A stretch of 64,000 nt of DNA, taken from the NCBI GenBank assembly GCA_964547995.1, contig CAZJRB010000004.1:62001-126000 (forward strand). The letters run 5' to 3'. Positions 9,071 to 16,843 of this stretch are shown here, piece after piece. A model generated the notes under the pieces. It was not told the origin of the DNA, made no database searches, and was given only the letters and a program-made list of their open reading frames with translations. This DNA comes from CAZJRB01 sp964547995. Lineage in GTDB: Bacteria; Planctomycetota; Planctomycetia; Pirellulales; Thermoguttaceae. How positions within the stretch are numbered: the first letter of the stretch is position 1; every line of letters starts with the position of its first letter. A program made the position numbers and the translations under genes.

Positions 9071-11491
9071 ATGTCCGTATTGGCCTTACTCCTGTTAGGG
9101 TTGATTGGCGGCGAACGGCCAATCGACGACTTCTCCTACCCAAATGCTGCCGCTGCCCGAAACGCCTGGGTGGCCAAGTCGGGCACCCCGCCGGTCGAGG
9201 TGGTTCGTGTTCCTGCCGAAACGAAGGGAAAAACGCGGCCGGTCCTGAGAGTACCGGCCCCGTTCGCCACCGATCCCCAATTGCGCCGGATCGTCATCGA
9301 TCGGAACGTCCGCCTCGATCTGGCCTCGCCCGGCGAGTTCACGCTCGATATTGCCTGCGACCGGCCGGAATCGGTCGAGCACCTGACGCTCTACTTCCGT
9401 AGCGGCGACGGTTGGTATGGGGCCGGTGGTGGTCTGGGCAAGAAAGGCTGGCAGACGATCCGGTTCTCGAAGGCCTCCTTCCGGCCGGAAGAAACACCCG
9501 CCGGATGGAACAAGATCGACGGCATCCGCATCGCCGCGTGGCGGGCGCAGCCTATCGATGCCGCGATCCTGATCCGCCGGTTGGCCGCCGTCTCGCACGA
9601 CGTGGCATTAGTGGTTCCCGACAGCGGGAAACGGGGCGACGGAGAAATCGCATCCGCCCGGGCAACGGCCGATCGGGTTGCTGCGATGCTTTTGCAGTTG
9701 GGGCTCGGTTCCGATGCCGTGGACGAGACCGCCATGATAAACGGCGCCCTGGGCAAACGCCGCGTTGCCATATTGGCGTACAATCCGCGATTGAGCGACG
9801 CCGCCGTGGCCGCACTGGAACGTTTCGTCGCCGGCGGCGGCAAGGTGCTCGTCTGCTATTCGATGCCCGCGCGGCTTGCCACGCTCTTGGGTTTCAAGCG
9901 CGGCGAGTATTTCCGCCGCAAGGAGCCGGGTGATCTTGCGCTGATCCGTTTCGACGCGCCCGACGTGGCCGGGTTGCCCAAGCAAGTCCGCCAGGCCTCG
10001 TGGAACATCGCCACCGCCGAACCGGCTGCGCACAACGCCCGGGTAATCGGGCGGTGGTACACGGCCGACGGCAAACCGACCGGGCGTGCCGCCATGCTCT
10101 TGAGCGATCGCGGGGCCTACTTCAGCCACATCATCCTCTCCGACGACCCCGAGGGCAAGAAGCAAATGCTCGCCGCCATCCTCGGGCACTTCGACGAGTC
10201 GCTGTGGCAACAAATGGCCGCGGCCGCGCTGGAGCACACCTGCAAAATCGGCCATTGTGACGACCTTGCGGCCGTGCGGACCTTTGTCGAAAGTAGCCGA
10301 AACCGCGCCGCATCGGAGCAGATGGTCCAAGGTCTGGCTACCCGCAACAAGGCGGGGCAGCTTGCCCGTGCGGGAAGATTCCCTGAAGCAGTCTCCGCCG
10401 CGCGCACTGCGCACACGGAATTGGCCGATGCGTATCTGCACGCGCAACCCAGCCCGAAGCGCGAAGGCCGTGCCACCTGGAACCACTCCGGCACCGGGGC
10501 CTATCCGGGCGATTGGGAGCGATCAGCCAAGGTCCTGGCCGACAACGGGTTCAACATGATCCTGCCGAATATGCTCTGGGGCGGCCGCGCACATTACCCA
10601 AGCGACATCCTTCCCCGCAGCTCGACGTTCGAGCAGTACGGCGACCAGATCAAGCAGTGTTGCGACTCCGCGAAGAAACACGGCCTGGAAGTCCATGTCT
10701 GGAAAGTCAACTACAACCTGTCCGGGGCACCGAAGGATTTCGTCGACAAGATGCGGCGTGAAGGGCGGCTGCAACGCACCTCCCGCGGCGAAGAACACCC
10801 CTGGCTTTGCCCTTCGCATCCGGCCAATAAGAAACTCGAACTCGAGAGCATGCTCGAAGTGGCCCAGAAATACCCGGTCGACGGGCTGCACTTTGACTAC
10901 ATCCGCTACCCGGGCAGCGACGTCTGTTTCTGCGACGGGTGCCGGCGGCGTTTCGAGGCGGAGTTGGGCCGCAAAGTGGCCGATTGGCCGCGGGATTGCC
11001 GCCACGGCTCGCTCAAAGACCGGTACACAACGTGGCGATGCCGGCAGATCACCGACCTGGTAACGGCGGTCCATCGCGAGGGGAAGAAGCTCCGGCCGGA
11101 ACTGAAGATTTCCGCGGCCGTCTTCGGCTCGTACCCCGGCTGCCGCGAGTCGGTCGCCCAGGATTGGCCCGCGTGGATCAAGGCGGGGCTGCTCGACTTC
11201 GTCTGCCCGATGGACTACACCAACAGCGACACGACGTTCTGCAACCTGGTGACGAACCAGCTTCGGCTGGTTGGGAAGCAGATTCCGGTCTATCCGGGCA
11301 TCGGGGCCACGGCGTCGAATTCGCGGCTTTCGGCCGATCGCGTCGCGGGGCAGATCCACCATGCCCGGCGGCTCGGGGCCGGCGGATTTACGGTTTTCAA
11401 CTTCAGCGAGGGCACGGCAAGCGACATCATCCCCGGCGTCGGACTGGGTGCGGGCGCACAAAAGGCCGCCCCGCCGCATCATGTCAAGTAG
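9071..11491 (+). CDS. Exported GHL10-type glycoside hydrolase
   Basis: This 806-residue protein has a short hydrophobic N-terminus (MSVLALLLLGLIGG) that may be a signal peptide. Residues ~15-180 look like a carbohydrate-binding beta-sandwich (DDFSYPNAAAARNAW, LTLYFRSGDGWYGAG). Residues ~190-390 look like a flavodoxin- or ThuA-like insert (VALVVPDSG, VLVCYSMPARLATLLG). From ~455 onward it matches the GHL10/DUF187 TIM barrel, with VDGLHFDYIRYPG and ICPMDYTN-like strands. Family members cleave denuded peptidoglycan or other polysaccharides; the substrate here is unknown. The extra Cys pair in 'VCFCDGC' suggests a metal or disulphide site in the barrel loop. GGAG sits just before the ATG. Confidence 0.85.
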   Translation: MSVLALLLLGLIGGERPIDDFSYPNAAAARNAWVAKSGTPPVEVVRVPAETKGKTRPVLRVPAPFATDPQLRRIVIDRNVRLDLASPGEFTLDIACDRPESVEHLTLYFRSGDGWYGAGGGLGKKGWQTIRFSKASFRPEETPAGWNKIDGIRIAAWRAQPIDAAILIRRLAAVSHDVALVVPDSGKRGDGEIASARATADRVAAMLLQLGLGSDAVDETAMINGALGKRRVAILAYNPRLSDAAVAALERFVAGGGKVLVCYSMPARLATLLGFKRGEYFRRKEPGDLALIRFDAPDVAGLPKQVRQASWNIATAEPAAHNARVIGRWYTADGKPTGRAAMLLSDRGAYFSHIILSDDPEGKKQMLAAILGHFDESLWQQMAAAALEHTCKIGHCDDLAAVRTFVESSRNRAASEQMVQGLATRNKAGQLARAGRFPEAVSAARTAHTELADAYLHAQPSPKREGRATWNHSGTGAYPGDWERSAKVLADNGFNMILPNMLWGGRAHYPSDILPRSSTFEQYGDQIKQCCDSAKKHGLEVHVWKVNYNLSGAPKDFVDKMRREGRLQRTSRGEEHPWLCPSHPANKKLELESMLEVAQKYPVDGLHFDYIRYPGSDVCFCDGCRRRFEAELGRKVADWPRDCRHGSLKDRYTTWRCRQITDLVTAVHREGKKLRPELKISAAVFGSYPGCRESVAQDWPAWIKAGLLDFVCPMDYTNSDTTFCNLVTNQLRLVGKQIPVYPGIGATASNSRLSADRVAGQIHHARRLGAGGFTVFNFSEGTASDIIPGVGLGAGAQKAAPPHHVK

Positions 11492-11521
11492 CGTCGCCCG
11501 GACGTTACAGCTTCCTTGCCC

Positions 11522-11549
11522 TTGACGAAGGCCTCCGCTCACCTTATTC
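11522..11549 (+). promoter_or_regulatory. Possible sigma70 promoter for tRNA-Gln
   Basis: TTGACG (11522-11527) and TTATTC (11544-11549) are separated by 16 bp, and the tRNA begins 52 bp further on. The -10 is poor, so this is tentative. Confidence 0.3.
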
Positions 11550-11601
11550 TTTCGGGTGTTAGATGTTCGCTCAGCCATCCCGCGGTCAAACCCGCCAGCA
11601 C

Positions 11602-11672
11602 TGGGGAATAGTGTAACGGCAGCACGAGTGACTCTGAATCACTTAGTCTAGGTTCAAATCCTAGTTCCCCAG
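11602..11672 (+). tRNA. tRNA-Gln (anticodon CUG)
   Basis: A full cloverleaf is visible: acceptor TGGGGAA pairs with TTCCCCA, anticodon stem AGTGA/TCACT holds the loop CTCTGAA (anticodon CTG, codon CAG), and the T arm is CTAGG-TTCAAAT-CCTAG. The discriminator is G and the 3' CCA is not encoded. It stands alone after the glycosidase gene. Fragments of mobile and defence genes follow its 3' end, the classic position for an integration site. Confidence 0.93.
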
Positions 11673-11992
11673 CTTCTTCTGCCAGCTTTCTGGTTGTCGC
11701 AAGCATTTACTGCCAAAGGACTTGGGAACACCTCCCAAGTCCTTTTCTCTTCTCCTGCCTGCCGGATAAGCTGCCTACCATTGGCATCCGCCCAAAGTAG
11801 TTCGGCATCATCGTAGATCAGCCGCTTGCCTCGATGCCAATAGCTCTGCATATACGCCCGTAACGGCTTGGAGTTGCCCTTGATGCGGAAACTGTTTTCG
11901 TCAAGCCGATGTTCAAAGCGACGTGACTTGTTCGTTCTTGGCCGCCCCACAACAATCGGCAGGTTGTAGGGGATTTCCTCGATTTGGTCGTG
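11654..11992 (-). pseudogene. Unrecognised coding fragment running into the tRNA 3' end
   Basis: The minus frame from about 11992 to the stop at 11654 reads like real protein (for example RFEHRLDENSFRIKGNSK, LRAYMQSYWHRGKRLIYDDA, then ELLWADANGRQL). Its codons favour G/C at third positions and it has few rare residues. I do not recognise the family. The frame stays open upstream to an ATG at 12259, but that portion is antisense to the brxA fragment and is probably not real. The last ~6 codons overlap the tRNA-Gln 3' end and supply the stop. It may be the 3' remnant of a gene cut at integration or deletion. Confidence 0.35.
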
Positions 11993-12265
11993 CGGGAGCA
12001 GTACCGAGTCTTCAGCAAGGTCCTGAAGACCCAGCTTTGGGAACCCTTCCTCGACGACTGTCGGGGCCGTGATCCCGAGATGCCGGTTTGGAGCGAATCC
12101 ACCCGGAAACGTCTCCGGTCGTCGGTCTTTCAAGTCCTGGCCCAGGCGGGTTATATCGACAGTACCCGAACGAGGAGACTTCAAACAGTCCACATAGCTT
12201 CTCAGGTCACAACCTACCTGGAGAGGCATCATGAGCACTATACTACTAACCTCAAACATCGTTAA
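11969..12265 (+). pseudogene. brxA: brxA (DUF1819) C-terminal fragment, BREX remnant
   Basis: About 98 codons match the C-terminal half of BrxA-type DUF1819 proteins of BREX phage-defence systems: GDFLDLVVREQYRVFSK, then LWEPFLDDC, WSESTRKRLRSSVFQVLAQA, GYIDSTRTRRLQTVHIA and YLERHHEHY. The N-terminal ~100 residues are absent, and three stops lie upstream in frame within 200 bp. A GGAGAG site and ATG (12231) overlap the 3' end, exactly where brxB would normally start. That downstream frame dies after 31 codons (12326) and I see no brxB homology in it. I therefore read this as a decayed BREX operon joint. The first in-frame ATG is at 11984; expression is doubtful. BrxA identity is recognised from recalled family consensus. 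Confidence 0.68.
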
Positions 12266-12487
12266 GTTTTTGACAAAGATTCTTGGCCAATCGACTGTAA
12301 CACGTTATTCGCAAAAGCTCACCTGACCACCAGCACCGGACTTTGCACTGTGCAAAGTGGGGCCACGTAGCAGGAAACAGAAGGTATTGCCAATTTGCCT
12401 CCCCCAGGAGATAATGCTGGGCAGTCCGGGTCTTCGCCCGCAGGCTCTCAACGCCGAACTCGTCCAGACATAGTACGGAGACGCCAA

Positions 12488-13630
12488 ATGTCGAAACCCC
12501 AATCGGAACTGGTGGGTTTGTTCCAAAAGTTCGCCGCACCCCTGGTCGACAGTCCCCTTGGCACGAACCTGGGCAAAGACATCGCCACCCGCACGGCGCA
12601 GGTGCTTTGGAAAGCGATGATCCATGGGCAGGAATTGGAGCATCGGTTCTTCCACGAAGTGCCGGTTGATGATCCGCTTCTTCCCGAGCTTTTTGAACTC
12701 ATACAGCAGTGCTATGAGAGCGAAATGAAGCCGCAGGTAACGACCGAGGAATTGGCTTCCCTTCGTGAGTGGTATGACAAGGGCCAACAGAAGGCGTTTC
12801 GGGTCGGAGATCAAGTGCGGGTTCAGTACGGTGTCGCCGATCCCGACTATCCCGACCTGCCTTTGGGTGGGTGGGCTGGAACGGTGAATGAGGTTCAAGA
12901 AGATGAATGCACAATCGTCTTGAACCGTTTTACACTTGACCACATGCACCCGATCTACAAGCGGCGGTCCCAGCAGGACGGGCTGACTCTTGACGAAGTA
13001 GTGATGGGCCAAGAAGAACTTGCCCCTGATATGGGCGAGGGATTGTCTCTGGAAGAGCCGAGCAATATCGAGACCAAGCCGCTTGACCCCAGCAAGCAGC
13101 AAGACCGGATTCGAGCCGCCCTGGGCGTGACTACAGACGATGCGGTTCCGATGGTCAATGGATCGTCCCTGCAACAATACTTCGACTATCTCAAGACCAA
13201 GCTGGACTTCCCGTTTGCAGCAACATACTCGCATCACGACGGCAAACAACGTATCGTTCACAGAGTGTCGGTGGTGGGGATGTCGGACGGCTTTCCAATA
13301 GACGACGACTACGGCGTGATGTGCGATGTTCAAGAGGGTGGCGACCAATGGGAGGTGCCGGTACTGCTTCTCGAACTTGGCAAGGGGAACCGCAACCGAC
13401 AGACGCTCGAAGACTACCGGTCTTGGTTTGCGTCGTGGAGCGATTTCGATTTTACCGGACACGCCGAGGAACCGGACAGTGGGGACGACGAACCGGATTA
13501 CGAGTACGTGGAGCCGGAGCAGCCCGCACGCAGCAAAGTCGGGCGCAATGATCCCTGCCCCTGCGGGAGTGGAAAGAAGTTCAAGAAGTGTTGTCTTAGG
13601 AAACAGGATAGCAAGTTACTGTTTGAGTAG
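12488..13630 (+). CDS. SEC-C motif protein with KOW-like middle domain
   Basis: This 380-residue protein has an N-terminal helical region (LVGLFQKFAAPLVDSPLGTN). A beta-rich segment at ~100-150 (FRVGDQVRVQYGVADPDYPD, GGWAGTVNEVQEDECTIVLN) resembles a KOW/SH3-like barrel, and a second charged alpha/beta region covers ~200-330. The C-terminal SEC-C zinc motif (GRNDPCPCGSGKKFKKCC) has CxCx8CC spacing. SEC-C domains bind zinc and often tether proteins to SecA, nucleic acid or mobile-element proteins; the role here is not known. ATG 12488 is chosen because GGAG precedes it; the frame is open 31 codons further upstream. It lies inside the tRNA-linked stretch with BREX and group II intron debris, so it may have arrived with that material. 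Confidence 0.8.
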   Translation: MSKPQSELVGLFQKFAAPLVDSPLGTNLGKDIATRTAQVLWKAMIHGQELEHRFFHEVPVDDPLLPELFELIQQCYESEMKPQVTTEELASLREWYDKGQQKAFRVGDQVRVQYGVADPDYPDLPLGGWAGTVNEVQEDECTIVLNRFTLDHMHPIYKRRSQQDGLTLDEVVMGQEELAPDMGEGLSLEEPSNIETKPLDPSKQQDRIRAALGVTTDDAVPMVNGSSLQQYFDYLKTKLDFPFAATYSHHDGKQRIVHRVSVVGMSDGFPIDDDYGVMCDVQEGGDQWEVPVLLLELGKGNRNRQTLEDYRSWFASWSDFDFTGHAEEPDSGDDEPDYEYVEPEQPARSKVGRNDPCPCGSGKKFKKCCLRKQDSKLLFE

Positions 13631-13639
13631 GTAGGGAGG

Positions 13640-13866
13640 CGATGGCTTCCGAGAAGGGTATGACAAGGTCGGCACACCGGAAAATGGATTTCGGAACTGG
13701 ATACCCAGCCTGCGTGTACCCCTACTAACGCTTCAGCCACGGAGTTACCCCCGTCGCCGCATAGCTTGGGGCCGGGATGGTTCGCTAGACCTTTCCCGTA
13801 CGACTCTTTCATTCGCGACTCCATGCCGGTTTTATCCCGGCGCTTTCCATACCCGGATTCTACCAC
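13640..13866 (-). mobile_element. 5' fragment of a group II intron
   Basis: Read on the minus strand, this holds the highly conserved 5' segment of many bacterial group II introns, often misannotated as a small protein containing MKESYGKGLANHPGP and AEALVGVHAG. RNA landmarks include GGGAAAGGTCTAGCGAACCA near 13777-13796 and GTGCCGACCTTGTCATACCC near 13657-13676. No reverse transcriptase (ltrA-like) frame follows; the fragment stops next to the SEC-C gene end. It is therefore an inactive remnant. The identification rests on recalled intron sequence and lacks a visible domain V. Confidence 0.62.
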
Positions 13867-14171
13867 GGCAGGTCGCAGAACAGGTTAGAGATGGGGCCCA
13901 TTTGTCAAAAAGATGGGCGCTATTTGCTGGAAAACGCGTCCCAGAAGCGGCTGTTGCGGGGCAGGTTCGCAGAAAACGGCCCCCTGCGACTGCCAACACA
14001 ACCCGTTGCCCGAAAACGACTTAGCGACCTGCTAGAAGCCACCGCCGAACAAGCTCCGCAAATTCTGCCCATTGGTGTATAATCGCGGTAACGGGCTGAT
14101 TCTGCTGCCCCCGGACCCGCCGGGAACCAGGCAGCTTCTCTCGAAAACGCCTCCCGGAAAGGAACTCGCCA
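13867..14171. other. Intergenic stretch, no gene seen
   Basis: About 305 bp. A 63-codon plus-strand frame at 13891-14082 has no ribosome site and no recognisable features. GGAAAGGAA sits before the protease ATG at 14172. Confidence 0.45.
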
Positions 14172-16466
14172 ATGAAACCGGCCAAGGTCTTCTGCTATGT
14201 CTCCCTGTTGCTCGCGGGCGTGTTGCTGCTCCTGATCGGACTGACCTCCATCGCCGCCAAGCCGGGCGACGCCGGGCCCGACAAAATCGTCATCGGAAGC
14301 GGCGTCCTCGAACGGGCCGTCCTCGAACGGGCCAAGGAGGCGACCGTCTTCGTCCAGGTGAAACAGGCGTCCTACCTCGACAACAAGATCAAGGGGGAGG
14401 GCTCGGGAAGCGGGTTCGTGATCTCGCCGGACGGGCGGGTCGTGACCAACTGGCACGTCATCGCCCCGTTGCAGGAGACCGGCGGACTGGCGGTGCCGAT
14501 GCGGCGAGACGAGGTGCAGGTGATCTTCCGGTCGGGGGCGCGCAACCAGGAGGTCCTGCCCGCCCGCGTCCTGGCCGCCGACATGGAAAGCGACCTGGCG
14601 CTGCTGAAAGTCGACCGAAAGGAGTGCCCACACTTGACCCTGGCCGCCGAGAAGAGCATCGTCGAGACGATGCCCGTCCTGACGCTCGGCTTCCCGTTCG
14701 GGTCGCTCTTTTCGGTGTTGCAGCGCGGTCCGGAGATCAGCGTCAACCGCGGCTACATCACCTCGCTGCGGCACGACGACCTGGGAAACCTCGACCGGGT
14801 CCAGTTCGACGCCGCCGTGAACCGCGGCAATTCGGGCGGACCGCTGATCCTCGACAACGGCCAGGTCCTCGGCGTGACCAACATCGCCCTGGGCGCCTCG
14901 CGGGTCAATTTCGCCGTGCCGGTCACGCGCCTTACCGAATTCCTCAAGGAATGCCCGACCGGTTGCAACGTCGGCAAAGGGTGCCGCGTTACCGTTACTT
15001 CCGAACCGAAAGGGGCGAACGTCTATCTCGACTCGGAGCCGCTCGGCCGGACCCCGCTGACGGCCGAAGTCGAAGGCGGCCATCGGCGGTTGGCCGTCGC
15101 CGCGGCGGACCGTTGCCTTTGGGCAAAACAGATCAGTCTTCACGACGGGAAAAAGATCCACGCGAAGCTCAAGCCTCGCAGGACGATCGTGCTGAAGGTG
15201 GTTCCGCCCGCGGCACCCGCCGCCGGATTGGGCGGCTTTTGGGACAGACTCAAAGCCGCAGCCGCCGACGCCAAAACGGCGTCCGACATGGAAAAATCGG
15301 CCCAGAAGGTCCTCAAACGCGGCAAGGAAATCTTCGCCGAAAAATTCGATAAGCCCGAGACCGTCGAGCCCTGGCGACAAGACACCGGCGGCGAGGACAA
15401 GCGGACATGGTACGTCCAGGACGGCACGTTCCACCAGTTCGAGGCTAACGAGATGCTCCATGCCGTCTATACGGGCGACCCCAACTGGACCGACTACGCC
15501 TTTTCCACCCGCGTGCGGATCGAGATGAACGAAGCGGACGGCCGGGCGGGGTTGATCTTCCGCGCGACCGAAGACGGCTTCGCCCTGTTCCGGCTACATC
15601 GCCAGACCTCGAAGGTCCAGCTTGCCTATCACTCAAACAATTTGTTCGGCTGGCAGATCCTTGCCGAGCGGTCGCTGCCGTTCCGCGTCAAAGGCGATAC
15701 GTGGTACGAAATGGAGGTCCAGGCCCTGGGCAATCAGATCGTCTGCCTGCTCGACGGCAAGGTCATACTCGAAGCCACCACCGACCGAATCCTCGGCGGC
15801 GGGATCGGGTTCTATTCGGTCGATTCTCGGGCGTCGTTCGACGACGTGCGGGTGACCGCGGTCTCGGGCGGCGAGAAGCGAAAGCCGGGCAAGCAGGTCA
15901 GCCTGCGGTCGTTCTGGGTAACCGATCCGTTCGCCGAGAATTCCGGGCTGTGGCAGGCCCGCGACGACGGGGCGCCGGGCGTCCCCTGGCCCGTCGTGCC
16001 CGGCGGTTGCGTCCAGTCGGCCGATGAGCCGAACGTCCGGATGAATATCCTCCAGCGGTACGACGTCTACGACAGCGAGATCCGGAGCCTCGTTTCGGCT
16101 AAGTCGGGCACCGTCGGACTGGTGTTCCGCCACGACGCCGACCGGCGCTACCTGCTCGCCGTCGATCTGGCGAAGAAGAAGGCCCGGCTCGTGCTCCAGG
16201 ACAAGGACAAGGAAACCGTGCTCGGCACGGCCGACATTACCGAAGCCGTCGGCGCCATGCCGGCCGAGCTGATGCTGGGCTATGGCGTCACGCCGTTCTT
16301 CCTCCGCGTGCGGGCCAAGGGCGACAAAATCGAGGCCGGTGTGAACAACGCGATGATCTCCAAGACCGACGCCACGCTGAAGCACGGCCGCGTCGGGTTC
16401 TACACCAAGGACGCCAAAGCCGTCTTCCACAGCATCACCGTCGCCTCGCCGATCGAAGGACCGTAG
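14172..16466 (+). CDS. Secreted trypsin-like (Do-type) serine protease with PEGA and LamG-like domains
   Basis: This 764-residue protein has a signal/anchor segment (VSLLLAGVLLLLIGLTSIAA). A chymotrypsin-fold protease spans ~40-265 with the triad His in VVTNWHVIAP, Asp in ESDLALLKV and Ser in RGNSGGPL. A PEGA domain (~272-345; VTSEPKGANVYLDSEPLGRT) follows. Two beta-sandwich modules of the LamG/3-keto-disaccharide-hydrolase type come last (~390-565 and ~580-764; NEADGRAGLIFRATEDGFAL, SFDDVRV, FHSITV). No PDZ domain is seen, unlike classic DegP. Likely role: a cell-surface protease that binds glycans or peptidoglycan. The substrate is unknown. It is monocistronic, with repeats on its 3' side. 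Confidence 0.85.
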   Translation: MKPAKVFCYVSLLLAGVLLLLIGLTSIAAKPGDAGPDKIVIGSGVLERAVLERAKEATVFVQVKQASYLDNKIKGEGSGSGFVISPDGRVVTNWHVIAPLQETGGLAVPMRRDEVQVIFRSGARNQEVLPARVLAADMESDLALLKVDRKECPHLTLAAEKSIVETMPVLTLGFPFGSLFSVLQRGPEISVNRGYITSLRHDDLGNLDRVQFDAAVNRGNSGGPLILDNGQVLGVTNIALGASRVNFAVPVTRLTEFLKECPTGCNVGKGCRVTVTSEPKGANVYLDSEPLGRTPLTAEVEGGHRRLAVAAADRCLWAKQISLHDGKKIHAKLKPRRTIVLKVVPPAAPAAGLGGFWDRLKAAAADAKTASDMEKSAQKVLKRGKEIFAEKFDKPETVEPWRQDTGGEDKRTWYVQDGTFHQFEANEMLHAVYTGDPNWTDYAFSTRVRIEMNEADGRAGLIFRATEDGFALFRLHRQTSKVQLAYHSNNLFGWQILAERSLPFRVKGDTWYEMEVQALGNQIVCLLDGKVILEATTDRILGGGIGFYSVDSRASFDDVRVTAVSGGEKRKPGKQVSLRSFWVTDPFAENSGLWQARDDGAPGVPWPVVPGGCVQSADEPNVRMNILQRYDVYDSEIRSLVSAKSGTVGLVFRHDADRRYLLAVDLAKKKARLVLQDKDKETVLGTADITEAVGAMPAELMLGYGVTPFFLRVRAKGDKIEAGVNNAMISKTDATLKHGRVGFYTKDAKAVFHSITVASPIEGP

Positions 16467-16511
16467 CGGGGAGCGGGGGAGCAGGGGAGCAGGGGAGAGC
16501 GGGGGAGTCAT

Positions 16512-16684
16512 AAAGCCGCGACCGTTGGTCGCGCCCGAATATGCAAAGCCGCGACCAGTGGTCGCGGAAAAGCCGGGAGACGCCCTGGCCAACGAGAGGA
16601 TCGGGTGATGCCGTCACTAACGCAGGGAACAGAGGCGCAGGAAACGGTCACCCAGGGTTTTCGCGACCACTGGTCGCGGCTTTA
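16512..16684. repeat. Three copies of a 'CCGCGACC..GGTCGCGG' palindrome
   Basis: Copies lie at 16512-16533, 16545-16569 and, inverted, 16660-16684. Each is AAAGCCGCGACCa(g)tGGTCGCGG or its complement. The same unit recurs at 21178-21194 (one arm) and 60596-60620/60711-60735. It resembles REP elements, and its location 3' of the protease could also stabilise or end transcripts. Confidence 0.8.
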
Positions 16685-16843
16685 CATGCGAAACAACCGT
16701 CTGAACAATCGACTCAGCGTCTCGTAGCCGAGGTCATAAATCCGCGTCGGGCCCAGCATCTCCCCCCCGCTCACTTGGCAAACAGCCGCCGACAGACTAC
16801 AATACCGATGGACCGTTTCACCCGTTCACCGGAGGGGCATACC

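Noticed and set aside
12231..12326. brxB start
   Set aside because: The ATG and ribosome site fit the usual brxA-brxB overlap, but the 31-codon product shows no BrxB (DUF1788) sequence; it is mentioned only as a decay trace.
13920..15461. 513-codon frame on the minus strand
   Set aside because: It is antisense to the start of the trypsin-like protease, whose triad is clear. It has no ribosome site or family motifs.
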